Assembly (NCBI RefSeq): GCF_002835935.1
Contig: NZ_PJCF01000009.1
Coordinates: forward strand, 103,571 to 167,570
DNA: 64,000 nucleotides
DNA from: Paraglaciecola sp. MB-3u-78
Lineage (GTDB): Bacteria; Pseudomonadota; Gammaproteobacteria; Enterobacterales; Alteromonadaceae
Direction: 5' to 3'
The position numbers and the translations under genes are program-made. The notes beneath the pieces were generated by a model, which worked only from the letters and a program-made list of their open reading frames with translations, was not told the origin of the DNA and made no database searches. Positions within the stretch are counted from its first letter, which is position 1; each line of letters starts with the position of its first letter. This document shows positions 38,057 to 47,763 of the stretch, piece by piece.

Positions 38057-38600
38057 TGTTTTGCTCCTGATGTTTGTCTAACGTCAATTTTTCTTGAAAA
38101 ACCAATTTCATAGCTGTGGCTTTGTCGATTAGATAGTTACTGATCATCAAGCCTGATATCGCCACAACCATGCCAGCCATGGTCGAAACAGTGGCCTTTG
38201 AAACGCCACCTGCTGTTGTTCTGGCGCTATTGTTGCCAGTTACCGCTAAGGCATCAAATATCTCCAACATACCCATAACTGTTCCCAGCAAACCCAACAG
38301 AGGACAGACCTTAACTATAGTGCCGATAAGCTGCAGGTTACGGCCCATTTCTCGATTTACGCGACTTACCAATAACATTCGAAAGTGCTGAGTATACCAA
38401 TCTGCCATGTCTTCCCGCTGCTGCCAAAGGGCTGAAAGTTGTTTCTGTTTGTTGGGGAATACCCAAAATAAAAACACCACTCTTTCTAATATCAATGCCC
38501 ACATTACCGCTGCCATAATAATAATCAGTAACAGTATGTCCCCACCCAGTTCCAGCATATCGCCGAACCAAGGAAAAAGATTATCAATCAAGGCTAACAT
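38049..38600 (-). CDS. exbB: ExbB/TolQ-type proton channel protein (short form)
   Basis: A 183-residue protein with three membrane helices: residues about 18-40, about 95-118 within VCPLLGLLGTVMGMLEIF, and about 140-160 within KATVSTMAGMVVAISGLMI. The LGLLGTV motif and Thr/Ser residues of the second and third helices are the proton-channel marks. It is the second ExbB-like protein of this operon; the longer one (38594-39982) is upstream and overlaps by seven bases. Together with ExbD and TonB it forms the energy-transducing complex. Confidence 0.9.
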   Translation of the reverse strand: MLALIDNLFPWFGDMLELGGDILLLIIIMAAVMWALILERVVFLFWVFPNKQKQLSALWQQREDMADWYTQHFRMLLVSRVNREMGRNLQLIGTIVKVCPLLGLLGTVMGMLEIFDALAVTGNNSARTTAGGVSKATVSTMAGMVVAISGLMISNYLIDKATAMKLVFQEKLTLDKHQEQNNA

Positions 38601-39982
38601 GGCTTGTCCATTAAATTTTCTGAGCGCAGAGCAACTAAAGCGACTGCTTCTTGCTCAATAATTTGGGTGATTTTGTTAGCTTTGCTATTGACTAAATTGT
38701 GCAACAGCAAGGTTGGAATGGCGACAACCAAGCCTAAAACCGTTGTTACTAGTGCCTGTGAAATACCACCCGCCATCAGTTTGGGGTCACCTGCACCAAA
38801 TAGAGTAATGGCTTGAAAGGTGATAATCATGCCTGTTACTGTGCCCAGCAATCCTAATAAGGGCGCCACCGCAGCACTGATTTTCAAGAAAGAAAGGCCT
38901 CGGCTGATTGGTGGTAATTCACGTAAGACTGCTTCACCTAGTTTCAATTCTAAATGTTCTAAATTGTCAGATTTGTTATCTTGAAATACTTGTAACACTC
39001 GCCCTAACGGGTTGTTGCCTGGCGTGTCCAGATGGGACAGCTGTGTTTGAATTTTGCGATCGACTAATAATAAATAGATAAATCGACCAATAGCCAATAT
39101 CACCACTAGTACACCCAGAGTTAAAATAACGTAACCAATCATGCCTCCTTGTTGTACACGCTCAGTCAAATTTGGTGCTGCGCCCATGAGTGAAATCAAT
39201 TGACCACGAATGGGATCGATTGTGAACGGGATGAGCGCACCAGCACTTGCAGCTATGGATGTTGCCCCAGTCATGTAGCGTCCTGAGGGCTGGCGCGGAT
39301 ACTCTACAATTCTACCAGTCTCGTTTATGCGCTGGATATATTTCCCATCGGCTATAAGGTTAAACGTACCGATGCGTATGAGGTCCATCTCTACTTCCTG
39401 ACCATTTTGCAGCAAAACTGTTTGTTTAGATTGGACGATTTTGCCAGACTCGGTCATTTCACGTTGCAACTCGAACCACAATCCTTCGATTTCCGCCACT
39501 GATGGTAATTCAGTCACCTGGCCCATTTTTTCAGAAAAGGCATTAAGCTCAGCCGTTCGTTCTGGGTAATGCATTTGCACTAGGGAGTTATCAAATTGCC
39601 CCTGCGTGTCATTAGCTACCAATTGTAAAACTCCGAACAATTCTTTTAACGAACCCAAGCGTTGACTTAACCTTTCTTGCAGTAAGCCAATTTGTTGCTC
39701 ATTTACCTCAAACTGTTGTTCTTGCTGCAAACTCAGGGCTTCAGCTTGTACTCGCTGTTGTTTTAAGTCCGACAAAAGGTTGCTCTGTTGTTGACGATCC
39801 TGATTGAATTGCTCAATCCTTTGCTGATTTACCTGTTGGTCACGTCTGTAACCTTGCTTCACTTTTTGTAGTAATTCATCAACCGAAATTGTGTCATTAT
39901 TTTGAGTGTAACCAAGTCTACTGAATAGTAAAAAATACATAGCAAATGCAATAATACTTAGGTAATTAAATGGGGTTTTCAT
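38594..39982 (-). CDS. TtpC-like MotA/TolQ/ExbB protein with long periplasmic N terminus
   Basis: A 462-residue protein: a signal-type first helix (NYLSIIAFAMYFLLFSRLGY), a coiled-coil periplasmic region at about 30-110 rich in Gln (QQRIEQFNQDRQQQSNLLSD), a mixed domain to about 265, then an ExbB-like channel part with YVILTLGVLVVILAIGRFIY, AVAPLLGLLGTVTGMIITFQ and AGGISQALVTTVLGLVVAIP. This is the TtpC architecture first described in the Vibrio TonB2 system. It overlaps genes on both sides (four and seven bases). Confidence 0.88.
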   Translation of the reverse strand: MKTPFNYLSIIAFAMYFLLFSRLGYTQNNDTISVDELLQKVKQGYRRDQQVNQQRIEQFNQDRQQQSNLLSDLKQQRVQAEALSLQQEQQFEVNEQQIGLLQERLSQRLGSLKELFGVLQLVANDTQGQFDNSLVQMHYPERTAELNAFSEKMGQVTELPSVAEIEGLWFELQREMTESGKIVQSKQTVLLQNGQEVEMDLIRIGTFNLIADGKYIQRINETGRIVEYPRQPSGRYMTGATSIAASAGALIPFTIDPIRGQLISLMGAAPNLTERVQQGGMIGYVILTLGVLVVILAIGRFIYLLLVDRKIQTQLSHLDTPGNNPLGRVLQVFQDNKSDNLEHLELKLGEAVLRELPPISRGLSFLKISAAVAPLLGLLGTVTGMIITFQAITLFGAGDPKLMAGGISQALVTTVLGLVVAIPTLLLHNLVNSKANKITQIIEQEAVALVALRSENLMDKPC

Positions 39983-40749
39983 GGGCGTACCTCAATATCT
40001 GCAAGCAGAGGCAGTGTAATCAATTCGGGGGATATTTCTTCACGGGCGATTTTTAGCCCCTTAGTAATATGTCTTTTGTATTGGCGCTCAGTGAGTGGTT
40101 GCCAACCTTTCGTTTGGTTATTCCAAAATCCCACTTTATCACCAGCTAAGTCCCGGTACATTAAACCTATTCGTCCTATTCGCAGAAAATCAACCGCAAA
40201 CTGACTGTCAACCAGATCTACTCGGCCCTTGTAAGATTCGATGGTATAGCCATATTCATTTTCAATTTGATAGGCTTCGAAGACCCGTCGGCATTTTTCA
40301 GATGTAGTGAATTCGGCTTTATCCAACAACTCACGCAGATCAGCGACCCGTTGGGTGCGTTCTTGATTTAGAAAAGGCATATCAATGTCGACAAATGATT
40401 CAAGTGCGTCGACCATACGCACCAGCAACGGCATTATTTGTCTCTCGATTAAGGTGGCATTGTTAATTGAAGTGTTAAATTTGTTGATTTGAAGCTGTTG
40501 ATCATCTAACTGGCGTTTTAGCATGGCATTGTACATATTTAAGCCATCTAACAGTTGTAGTTCATCCTGATAATCTTTCTCCATTGCTTGTATCTGTTCT
40601 AATGTTTGGTCGACGGACTGTTGTGCTAACTGATTTTTGGTCAGTCGCTCTAATCCTTCGTTAACTAGTTGTTGTGTTTTTTCCTGATTCATCGCCTCGG
40701 CACTGAAACCAAGTAAAATGGTTAACAGCATAATTTTTATTAATTGCAT
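39979..40749 (-). CDS. DUF3450 family protein, first gene of the TonB operon
   Basis: About 256 residues. A signal peptide (QLIKIMLLTILLGFSAEA) leads a coiled-coil region (residues about 20-85) and a DUF3450 globular part (SEKCRRVFEAYQIENEYGYT, LRIGRIGLMYRDLAGDKVGF, WNNQTKGWQPL). DUF3450 proteins regularly precede TtpC. An upstream start at 40782 is possible, but the ATG at 40749 has GAGGG five bases before it and gives a cleaner signal peptide. Its function is unknown; presumably it helps the periplasmic complex. Confidence 0.85.
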   Translation of the reverse strand: MQLIKIMLLTILLGFSAEAMNQEKTQQLVNEGLERLTKNQLAQQSVDQTLEQIQAMEKDYQDELQLLDGLNMYNAMLKRQLDDQQLQINKFNTSINNATLIERQIMPLLVRMVDALESFVDIDMPFLNQERTQRVADLRELLDKAEFTTSEKCRRVFEAYQIENEYGYTIESYKGRVDLVDSQFAVDFLRIGRIGLMYRDLAGDKVGFWNNQTKGWQPLTERQYKRHITKGLKIAREEISPELITLPLLADIEVRP

Positions 40750-40881
40750 AAACCCTCTTATTAACTGTGCAGAACTCACCAATTAATAGATGATAATGCC
40801 CTCCAAATGCCAGATGAAAGTGCCCTAAACATGTCCTAGATCATAATTTATTAATTTAACTTATTCTGAACTGACTATTTT

Positions 40882-41046
40882 ATGAATATCTATCAAATGT
40901 ATGTTGAGCATTGGAAAAAGCCTGGATTTTGGATAATGAGGACAAGCTGGAGTAATACTGTCGCAAAGGTCGAATTTGTTGGAGAGCTAACAGGTAGAGC
41001 ACCTTACTTCGGTAACCCAGTGGTAAGAGTTATGATTAATTCTTGA
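40882..41046 (+). CDS. Small conserved-looking protein of 54 residues
   Basis: This frame is too short for most gene finders but looks protein-like: an amphipathic start MNIYQMYVEHWKKPGFWIMR, then TSWSNTVAKVEFVGELTG and RAPYFGNPVVRVMINS. The pattern of aromatic residues and glycines suggests a small beta-rich fold. I believe similar short hypothetical proteins with a GFWxMRTxW motif exist in other bacteria, but cannot check. No good ribosome binding site is visible. It lies between the divergent TonB operon and ppdK. Confidence 0.45.
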   Translation: MNIYQMYVEHWKKPGFWIMRTSWSNTVAKVEFVGELTGRAPYFGNPVVRVMINS

Positions 41047-41130
41047 TCTGCATCAACACCAAATAACAGAATATAGATAAGAATCAAGCTAGGTTTTTAG
41101 TTCTTATAAAAGTTATGTTTGGAGTGAAAA

Positions 41131-43914
41131 ATGATCGCGAATGCCGCACCCTCAACCTATGTATATTCATTTAAAAACGGTGACGGAAAAAACAAAAAGT
41201 TGTTAGGTGGCAAAGGTGCAAATTTATGCGAAATGACTCAAATTGGTATTAATGTCCCTGCTGGTTTTGTTATCACTACGCAAGCTTGTCTAAGTTATCT
41301 CGACACCAAAAACCAAGGCATGCCCGATGGCCTAATTGAACAAGTAAAGCAACAAATAAAAGAACTAGAGCAGGCAACTGACAAAGGTTTTGGTGATCCT
41401 AACAATATGCTGTTGTTATCGGTTCGATCTGGTTCGGCCATGTCTATGCCTGGCATGATGGATACTATTCTTAACTTGGGACTTAATTCGCAAACACTGC
41501 CTGGCCTGATTAAACAAACAGGCAATCCACGTTTTGCATGGGATGCCTATCGCCGCTTTGTACAATTGTTTGGCAAGGTTGCATTAGGTATTGCTGACGA
41601 TAAGTTTGACAAACCCTTTGATGCCATCAAAAAACGTGAAGGGTTAACCGAAGACACAGATCTTTGTGCTGAGCATTTTCAGGAAATCACGCAACTCTTT
41701 CTTGAGGTGGTTAAAAACGAAACCGGCAAACCCTTTCCTGAAGATGTATATGAACAACTACAAATTTCCATTCAAGCAGTATTTGGCTCGTGGCTAGGCA
41801 AACGAGCTATTGATTATCGCCGTGAGTTTAATATCACTCCCGATTTAGCTAACGGCACAGCTGTTAATGTGCAGAGCATGGTGTTTGGCAACATGGGCGA
41901 TGACTGTGCAACTGGCGTTGGCTTTACGCGAAATCCAGGCACCGGCGAAAATATCATGTTTGGTGAATACCTGATCAATGCTCAGGGAGAAGATGTGGTC
42001 GCAGGCATTCGAACCCCCAAAGCTGTGCAAGAGTTAGAACAGGATATGCCACAAATGTACAAAGAGCTGGTTACCTTACGCAATCGTCTGGAAGACCATT
42101 ATAAAGAAGTGCAGGATTATGAATACACCATCCAAAATGGTGTGCTGTTTTGCCTGCAAACACGGGATGGCAAAATGAATGCTGCAGCTCGTGTACGTAC
42201 CTCTTTGGAAATGAGTAATGAAGGATTAATTACACGTGATCAAGCGCTACTGCGGATTAACCCTGAAGAACTAGAGCAACTATTACACCCTCGACTTGAT
42301 CCGAAATCAAAACAGCTACCAATTGTACAAGGCTTACCTGCGTCTCCGGGGGCTGCTTCAGGAACGATTGTATTTGATGCTGATCGTGCCGAACTGGCTC
42401 GTGATCAAGGTGAAAATGTCATTTTAGTGCGAGAAGAAACGAAGCCAGAAGATATACACGGTTTTTTTGCTGCCCAAGGTGTACTCACCAGCCGAGGGGG
42501 GAAAACTTCACATGCTGCTGTGGTCGCTCGTGGTATGGGTAAACCCTGCGTAGCTGGCGCCGAAGGTATTATTGTTGACGTTGAAAAACGCATTGCTCGC
42601 ATCAATGATACCGTGCTTCATGAAGGTGACACTATTACCATTGATGGTGCAAACGGCAACGTCTACTTAGGGAAAATAGACACTGTGCCACCGCAGTTTT
42701 CCGATGAACTGCAGACCTTACTGAGTTGGGCCGACGAGATTTCTACTCTCAAAATCATGGCTAATGCCGACACTATGGAATCAGCCAGTAAGGCATCTGA
42801 TTATGGTGCTATGGGCATTGGTCTTTGCCGCACTGAGCGCATGTTTAACGCACAGGATCGGTTGCCGTTGGTGATTGATATGATTTTGGCAAAAGACAAA
42901 ACTGAGCGACAGAAGGCGCTGGATGTGCTGCGTCCGATACAAAAATATGATTTTAAAAGTCTGTTTAAGGTCATGTCTCCGCGGCCTGTTACTATCCGTT
43001 TACTTGACCCACCTATTCATGAGTTTTTGCCCAGTGAAAAACAACTTGAACGGGAAATTAAACATCTTATACGCCTGCAAGAAACGGTTGCAGGCGTCAA
43101 TGATTTAATGAATACCATGCAACTGTTAAAACACCAAGCTGAGGCTCAAAAACTGCCTAAACCTTTTGGCCCTGGTGGACGCGAATTGGTGGAGTCTGCC
43201 ATCGCCAAGAAAAAACAAATGCTGTTGAAGGTGCGTGAGTTGTTTGAAGTCAACCCGATGTTAGGCCATCGGGGTGTGCGCCTAGGTATTACCTATCCAG
43301 AAATTTATGAAATGCAAATACGAGCAATATTGGAAGCCGCTGCTGAATGCACCAAAGAGGGTATAGAAGTGCGCCCTGAAATAATGGTGCCCCAGGTATG
43401 CACCAATCAAGAGTTAATATGGGTAAGACAAATAATGGATAAAGTGCTGCTTGAAGTGGAAGCCGAACACAATATTAAAATCAAATTTAAATTCGGCTCA
43501 ATGATCGAAGTGGTACGCGCTTGTATGCGAGCTGGCCATCTGGCAGAAACTGCCGAGTTCTTTTCCTTTGGCACTAACGACCTCACACAATCCACTTTTT
43601 CGTTCTCCCGTGAAGACGCAGAAAACAAGTTCCTGCCATTGTACGAAGAGAACCATATTCTTCAGGACAATCCATTTGAAACGCTGGATGTAAAAGGTGT
43701 TGGCCGACTAATGGAAATGGCAGTGCAATGGGGACGTAAAACCAACCCCGATTTGAAAGTGGGTATCTGTGGAGAGCAAGCTGGCCATCCTGAGTCGATA
43801 CGTTTTTGTCATCATATTGGACTGAGTTACGTTTCATGTTCTGCTCCGCGCGTGCCGATTGCTAGGCTGGCTGCAGCTCAGGCGAAGTTAACTGAAAAGG
43901 ACTACTCGATTTAG
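41131..43914 (+). CDS. ppdK: Pyruvate, phosphate dikinase
   Basis: A 927-residue enzyme that interconverts pyruvate, ATP and phosphate with phosphoenolpyruvate, AMP and diphosphate. The N-terminal ATP-grasp domain begins LLGGKGANLCEMTQIGI. The central phosphohistidine domain has LTSRGGKTSHAAVVARGMG with His461. The C-terminal barrel has GAMGIGLCRTERMF, FGTNDLTQSTF and the catalytic Cys903 in YVSCSAPRVPIARLA. It is slightly longer than the typical 875-900 residues because of the N terminus. GGAG lies eight bases before the ATG. The V/A-type ATPase operon begins about 100 bases downstream on the same strand; both enzymes touch energy and diphosphate balance, so co-regulation is possible. Confidence 0.95.
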   Translation: MIANAAPSTYVYSFKNGDGKNKKLLGGKGANLCEMTQIGINVPAGFVITTQACLSYLDTKNQGMPDGLIEQVKQQIKELEQATDKGFGDPNNMLLLSVRSGSAMSMPGMMDTILNLGLNSQTLPGLIKQTGNPRFAWDAYRRFVQLFGKVALGIADDKFDKPFDAIKKREGLTEDTDLCAEHFQEITQLFLEVVKNETGKPFPEDVYEQLQISIQAVFGSWLGKRAIDYRREFNITPDLANGTAVNVQSMVFGNMGDDCATGVGFTRNPGTGENIMFGEYLINAQGEDVVAGIRTPKAVQELEQDMPQMYKELVTLRNRLEDHYKEVQDYEYTIQNGVLFCLQTRDGKMNAAARVRTSLEMSNEGLITRDQALLRINPEELEQLLHPRLDPKSKQLPIVQGLPASPGAASGTIVFDADRAELARDQGENVILVREETKPEDIHGFFAAQGVLTSRGGKTSHAAVVARGMGKPCVAGAEGIIVDVEKRIARINDTVLHEGDTITIDGANGNVYLGKIDTVPPQFSDELQTLLSWADEISTLKIMANADTMESASKASDYGAMGIGLCRTERMFNAQDRLPLVIDMILAKDKTERQKALDVLRPIQKYDFKSLFKVMSPRPVTIRLLDPPIHEFLPSEKQLEREIKHLIRLQETVAGVNDLMNTMQLLKHQAEAQKLPKPFGPGGRELVESAIAKKKQMLLKVRELFEVNPMLGHRGVRLGITYPEIYEMQIRAILEAAAECTKEGIEVRPEIMVPQVCTNQELIWVRQIMDKVLLEVEAEHNIKIKFKFGSMIEVVRACMRAGHLAETAEFFSFGTNDLTQSTFSFSREDAENKFLPLYEENHILQDNPFETLDVKGVGRLMEMAVQWGRKTNPDLKVGICGEQAGHPESIRFCHHIGLSYVSCSAPRVPIARLAAAQAKLTEKDYSI

Positions 43915-44010
43915 TAGTCAATAGAACTAGCAATACTAATATCACCACTTTATACGCAAAGCATCTGAGCGTAGCAGTGTTGACCATGCATGTTTCGGAG
44001 TGTTGTCATT

Positions 44011-45384
44011 GTGAAAACTCTTTTTCGATATACCAATATTTTGGAAATTGTAGGGGATATTGTCAAAATAAAAGTCCCTTTGAGTGAAAATGGGCAAGGA
44101 TCCGCCGTCAAATTTGGTGATCTTGCGATCCTCGAAAATAGTCTTGGAAAACCTTCAACTGCGCAGGTTATTAGCATCAATCGAGAAGAGGTCTCATTAC
44201 AGGTCTTTTCTGGTACTAAAGGCGTGTCAACGGACTCAAGCGTAAGGTTTTTGGGACACCCGATGCAAGTGACCTATTCCAACAATATCCTAGGGCGTGT
44301 ATTTGGTGGTAGTGGAATGCCAATCGACAATGGCCCTGATTTATCGTCAGATTCAAAGGTGCAGATTGGAGGCCCGTCAGTTAATCCTACTGAGAGGATT
44401 GTCCCCAAAAAAATGATACGCACCGATGTGCCTATGATTGACGTCTTTAACTGTTTGGTTGAAAGTCAAAAGATCCCAATCTTTTCTGTATCAGGAGAAC
44501 CCTATAATGCATTTTTGGCCAGAATTGGAAATCAGGCAGATGCCGACATTGTAATATTTGGTGGAATGGGATTGATATTTGATGACTACCACTTCTTCAA
44601 AACGAGCTTTGAGGATGCGGGGGTATTTTCAAGAACAGTGATGATGGTAAATCAAGCATCGGATCCAATTGTTGAGAGGTTGTTAGTACCCGATATGGCT
44701 TTAGCGGTAGCAGAGCGATTTGCAACTGATGAAGGGAAACGAGTGCTGGTACTGTTAACCGATATGACTGCTTATGCGGATGCACTCAAAGAAGTCGGTG
44801 TGTCGATGGAGAGAGTGCCCTCCAATCGCGGTTATATGGGAGACCTATATTCGCAACTTGCCAGACGTTATGAGAAAGCATGCGATTACGCAAGAGGTGG
44901 TTCAGTGACCATTCTTTCAGTGACAACCATGCCAGGAGGCGATGTCACTCATCCTGTGCCTGACAACACCGGTTATATTACTGAAGGGCAGTTTTATTTG
45001 CATGATGGTGTCATTGACCCGTTTGGATCTTTATCTAGGCTAAAACAAAATGTCATAGGTAAAGTCACCCGCGAAGACCATAGTCAGATTATGAACACTA
45101 TGGTGCGTTTCTATTCTGAAGCAAAAGACGCTGAGCAAAAGATGGCTATGGCCTTTGAACTGTCTGATTTTGACCATCAACTACTTAAGTTTGGGCGCTT
45201 TTTTCGTGAGCGTTTTATGGATATCAATGTCTCAATAAATCTCGAAGATGCACTGGATCTTTGTTGGCAAACTCTTGCTGAATGTTTTGAGGCAGAGCAA
45301 CTACTGATGAAGAATGAACTGATCTTAAAATATTTTCCTACAAAGATAGAGGCACAAGAGACTGATGGCGCAGCTACAGCTTAA
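44011..45384 (+). CDS. atpB: V/A-type ATPase subunit B
   Basis: About 457 residues: the non-catalytic nucleotide-binding subunit of the V1/A1 head. Typical stretches are GRVFGGSGMPIDNGP, MIRTDVPMIDVFNCLVESQK, and IPIFSVSGEPYNAFLARIG, where a catalytic subunit would have a P-loop; RVLVLLTDMTAYADALKEV and RGYMGDLYSQLARRYE follow. Translation from ATG at 43990 is possible, but GTG at 44011 matches where the family begins and has GGAG ten bases upstream. It is the first gene of the ATPase operon, unlike Chlamydiae and Bacteroidetes, where E comes first. Archaeal-type symbol given; atpB also names an F-ATPase gene. Confidence 0.92.
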   Translation: MKTLFRYTNILEIVGDIVKIKVPLSENGQGSAVKFGDLAILENSLGKPSTAQVISINREEVSLQVFSGTKGVSTDSSVRFLGHPMQVTYSNNILGRVFGGSGMPIDNGPDLSSDSKVQIGGPSVNPTERIVPKKMIRTDVPMIDVFNCLVESQKIPIFSVSGEPYNAFLARIGNQADADIVIFGGMGLIFDDYHFFKTSFEDAGVFSRTVMMVNQASDPIVERLLVPDMALAVAERFATDEGKRVLVLLTDMTAYADALKEVGVSMERVPSNRGYMGDLYSQLARRYEKACDYARGGSVTILSVTTMPGGDVTHPVPDNTGYITEGQFYLHDGVIDPFGSLSRLKQNVIGKVTREDHSQIMNTMVRFYSEAKDAEQKMAMAFELSDFDHQLLKFGRFFRERFMDINVSINLEDALDLCWQTLAECFEAEQLLMKNELILKYFPTKIEAQETDGAATA

Positions 45385-45970
45385 TAAATCGTCACTGGCG
45401 AATGAAGCAAAGAGCTTAGTCACCTATAAGCGCTTTCTACCCTCTCTTGATTTAAAGCGTCAGCAATTAACAGCAGAGCGTAACAAAGCCAAGACGATAG
45501 TGAATGAAACTGCCAAGCGGATCTGCGCACTTGAGTTTTACGTCGCTGACCAGCTACCGATGTTGGCCAATCAAAATATAGATCTTGAGGGGTTGGTTGA
45601 GTTTTCCCATGCCAACATCAAAACTGAAAACATCGTGGGTACGCAACTTCCTAAATTGAGCAGCGTTAAGATTAAGGTGAAGCCATTTTCAGTCATGGCC
45701 ACACCTCATTGGGTTGATAATGTGGTGGCTACCTTAAAAGAAATGCTTGAGCTGCAAGTCTTTGCAAAAGTTAACGAGCGAAGGTTGCAGTTGCTAGATA
45801 AGGCCGTTCGCACCATTACTCAGCGGGTTAACTTGTTCGAGAAAGTACTGATCCCGCAAACCGAGTCTAATATTAAGCGCATTAAAGTGTATTTATCAGA
45901 TGAGCAGATGGCCGCGGTTGTACGCTCAAAAATTGCCAAACGTAAACGTCAAAGTGTGTTGTCAGAATGA
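45365..45970 (+). CDS. atpD: V/A-type ATPase subunit D
   Basis: A 201-residue central-stalk subunit. It is helical with long heptad stretches at both ends (LNKSSLANEAKSLVTYKRF at the start, TQRVNLFEKVLIPQTESNIK and RIKVYLSDEQMAAVVRSKIA at the end), the coiled-coil pair that rotates in the head. It overlaps the subunit B gene by 20 bases and the next gene by four, so translation is coupled. Confidence 0.9.
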   Translation: MAQLQLNKSSLANEAKSLVTYKRFLPSLDLKRQQLTAERNKAKTIVNETAKRICALEFYVADQLPMLANQNIDLEGLVEFSHANIKTENIVGTQLPKLSSVKIKVKPFSVMATPHWVDNVVATLKEMLELQVFAKVNERRLQLLDKAVRTITQRVNLFEKVLIPQTESNIKRIKVYLSDEQMAAVVRSKIAKRKRQSVLSE

Positions 45971-47763
45971 GTATTTTAAAACAACATAAAGTGACCTTAT
46001 TTGGCCTCAATCACGACAAACAAATCCTTTTAGAAGGGCTGCAATCTTTGGGGTGTATGCACGTACTGCCATTAGTTCCAAAGCCCAAAGAAGTCGAAAA
46101 TGTGATTAATCCAAAGTCTGACAGGGCCCACAAAGCGCTGCGATTTTTAAATGATTTGAAAACCAAGAGACGCCAGATACTGCACAAATCTGATTTCGAT
46201 GTCGACAACTGTATTCAACAGGCGGTGGATTTGAAACTCGATATGCGCAGAGCATCCGACAAAAAAGAGCTAATCCTGCAACGTTTAGTTGAAATTGAAC
46301 CCTGGGGGAACATTGAATACCCGCCAAAAGCGACGTTAATGGGTTACCTTTTTTGGTATTACATTTTGCCATTGGATAAGCGTAAAGTCTTATTTTCAAT
46401 CGCTCTGCCTTGGTCTATTGTTCACAAGGACAATAAAAACGCTTATGTGGTGGTGGTATCTAAATCTGAACCTAAGCTTGAATTGTTGCCGGTCCCGAGA
46501 GTCCATTTGGGCTCTAAATCGAAGGCTGAACTGCTCAATGAGCTAGAAGAAGTTGAGCTGTTACAAGATGAATTAAATGCCAAGCGACAAAGCCTAAGTC
46601 GGTTTATCTATTTGCTCAGTGTCAATATTGCTGAAGCCGATGATAAGGCTGCTTTAGGCAACGCATCACAAAAGATATTTGAAGATAAAGATTTGGTTGC
46701 GTTACAAGGTTGGGTGCCAGTTGAACGACAAGATGAAGTAAAAGAGTTTGCCAGACAAGCTGAATTTGCTTGTTTGATTTCTAAGCCCGATAAAAACGAC
46801 ACTCCGCCAACTTTACTAAAGCAACCTAAAAAGATGGATGCGGCTAAAGATCTGGCTTTATTTTACCAGGTGCCGGGTTACTACGGTTGGGATCCAAGTT
46901 GGTTACTGTTTATTTCTTTTTCGCTATTTTTCGCTATGATCCTTGCTGACGCAGGTTATGGATTGCTGCTTCTAGGTGGCTTACTTTTATCTTGGAGGAA
47001 ACTTGGTCGTAGCAATAAAGCAAAGGCTTATCGACTATTGGCTTTGTCCTTAACTGCAACAACCGTTGTGTATGGGGCGCTGGTGGGAAGTTACTTCGGG
47101 GTAACGCCGACAGTAGGTACCGTGTTCGACCAACTGCATATCATCGACATGAATAATTTTGACATGATGATGAAGCTGTCAATCATTATTGGTGCTATTC
47201 ATATAGGCGTTGCCAACCTATCTATGGCATATATTAACCGCCATAGACGCATTGCACTGGCTAAATTGGGCTGGTTATTTGTGATTTATGCGGGACTCAC
47301 TTATTGGTTAGCAGACGGAAACTCCACAGCTCATCTCATCAGTTATTTACTCTTAGGCTCGGGAGTGCTGTGCATTGTTCTATTTACAAGCGAACGAGCA
47401 ATTAATAAACCTGTGGATCACCTGATGCGAATACTCGAAGGTATCTTTAGTTTGAAGGATTCGCTGAATGCCTTTGGTGACATCTTGAGCTACATGCGCC
47501 TTTTTGCTCTAGGTTTAGCCAGTGCATCATTGGCGATCACCTTTAATGAGCTTGCAGACAATGCTTATTCTTCAATATCTGGAGGGGGTTTGTTAATCGC
47601 AATTTTAATTTTATTAGTCGGACATGTATTGAATTTGGTGTTGTCGATAATGAGCGGAGTGGTGCACGGTTTACGCTTAAATTATATCGAGTTTTATAAT
47701 TGGGGCCAAACAGAAGAAGGAACAGAGTTCCAACCATTTGCTCGAACGGAGGTTAAGAAATGA
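45967..47763 (+). CDS. atpI: V/A-type ATPase subunit I (membrane stator)
   Basis: A 598-residue subunit a/I homologue. The N-terminal cytosolic half (to about 300) has long helices and the motif YYGWDPSWLLFISFSLFFAM at the junction. The membrane half has DAGYGLLLLGGLLLSW, a helix pair with SYFGVTP, and LNAFGDILSYMRLFALGLAS with the conserved Arg that interacts with the rotor glutamate. It ends with VVHGLRLNYIEFYNWGQ. Length is short for the family, as in bacterial V-type ATPases. Confidence 0.93.
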   Translation: MSILKQHKVTLFGLNHDKQILLEGLQSLGCMHVLPLVPKPKEVENVINPKSDRAHKALRFLNDLKTKRRQILHKSDFDVDNCIQQAVDLKLDMRRASDKKELILQRLVEIEPWGNIEYPPKATLMGYLFWYYILPLDKRKVLFSIALPWSIVHKDNKNAYVVVVSKSEPKLELLPVPRVHLGSKSKAELLNELEEVELLQDELNAKRQSLSRFIYLLSVNIAEADDKAALGNASQKIFEDKDLVALQGWVPVERQDEVKEFARQAEFACLISKPDKNDTPPTLLKQPKKMDAAKDLALFYQVPGYYGWDPSWLLFISFSLFFAMILADAGYGLLLLGGLLLSWRKLGRSNKAKAYRLLALSLTATTVVYGALVGSYFGVTPTVGTVFDQLHIIDMNNFDMMMKLSIIIGAIHIGVANLSMAYINRHRRIALAKLGWLFVIYAGLTYWLADGNSTAHLISYLLLGSGVLCIVLFTSERAINKPVDHLMRILEGIFSLKDSLNAFGDILSYMRLFALGLASASLAITFNELADNAYSSISGGGLLIAILILLVGHVLNLVLSIMSGVVHGLRLNYIEFYNWGQTEEGTEFQPFARTEVKK

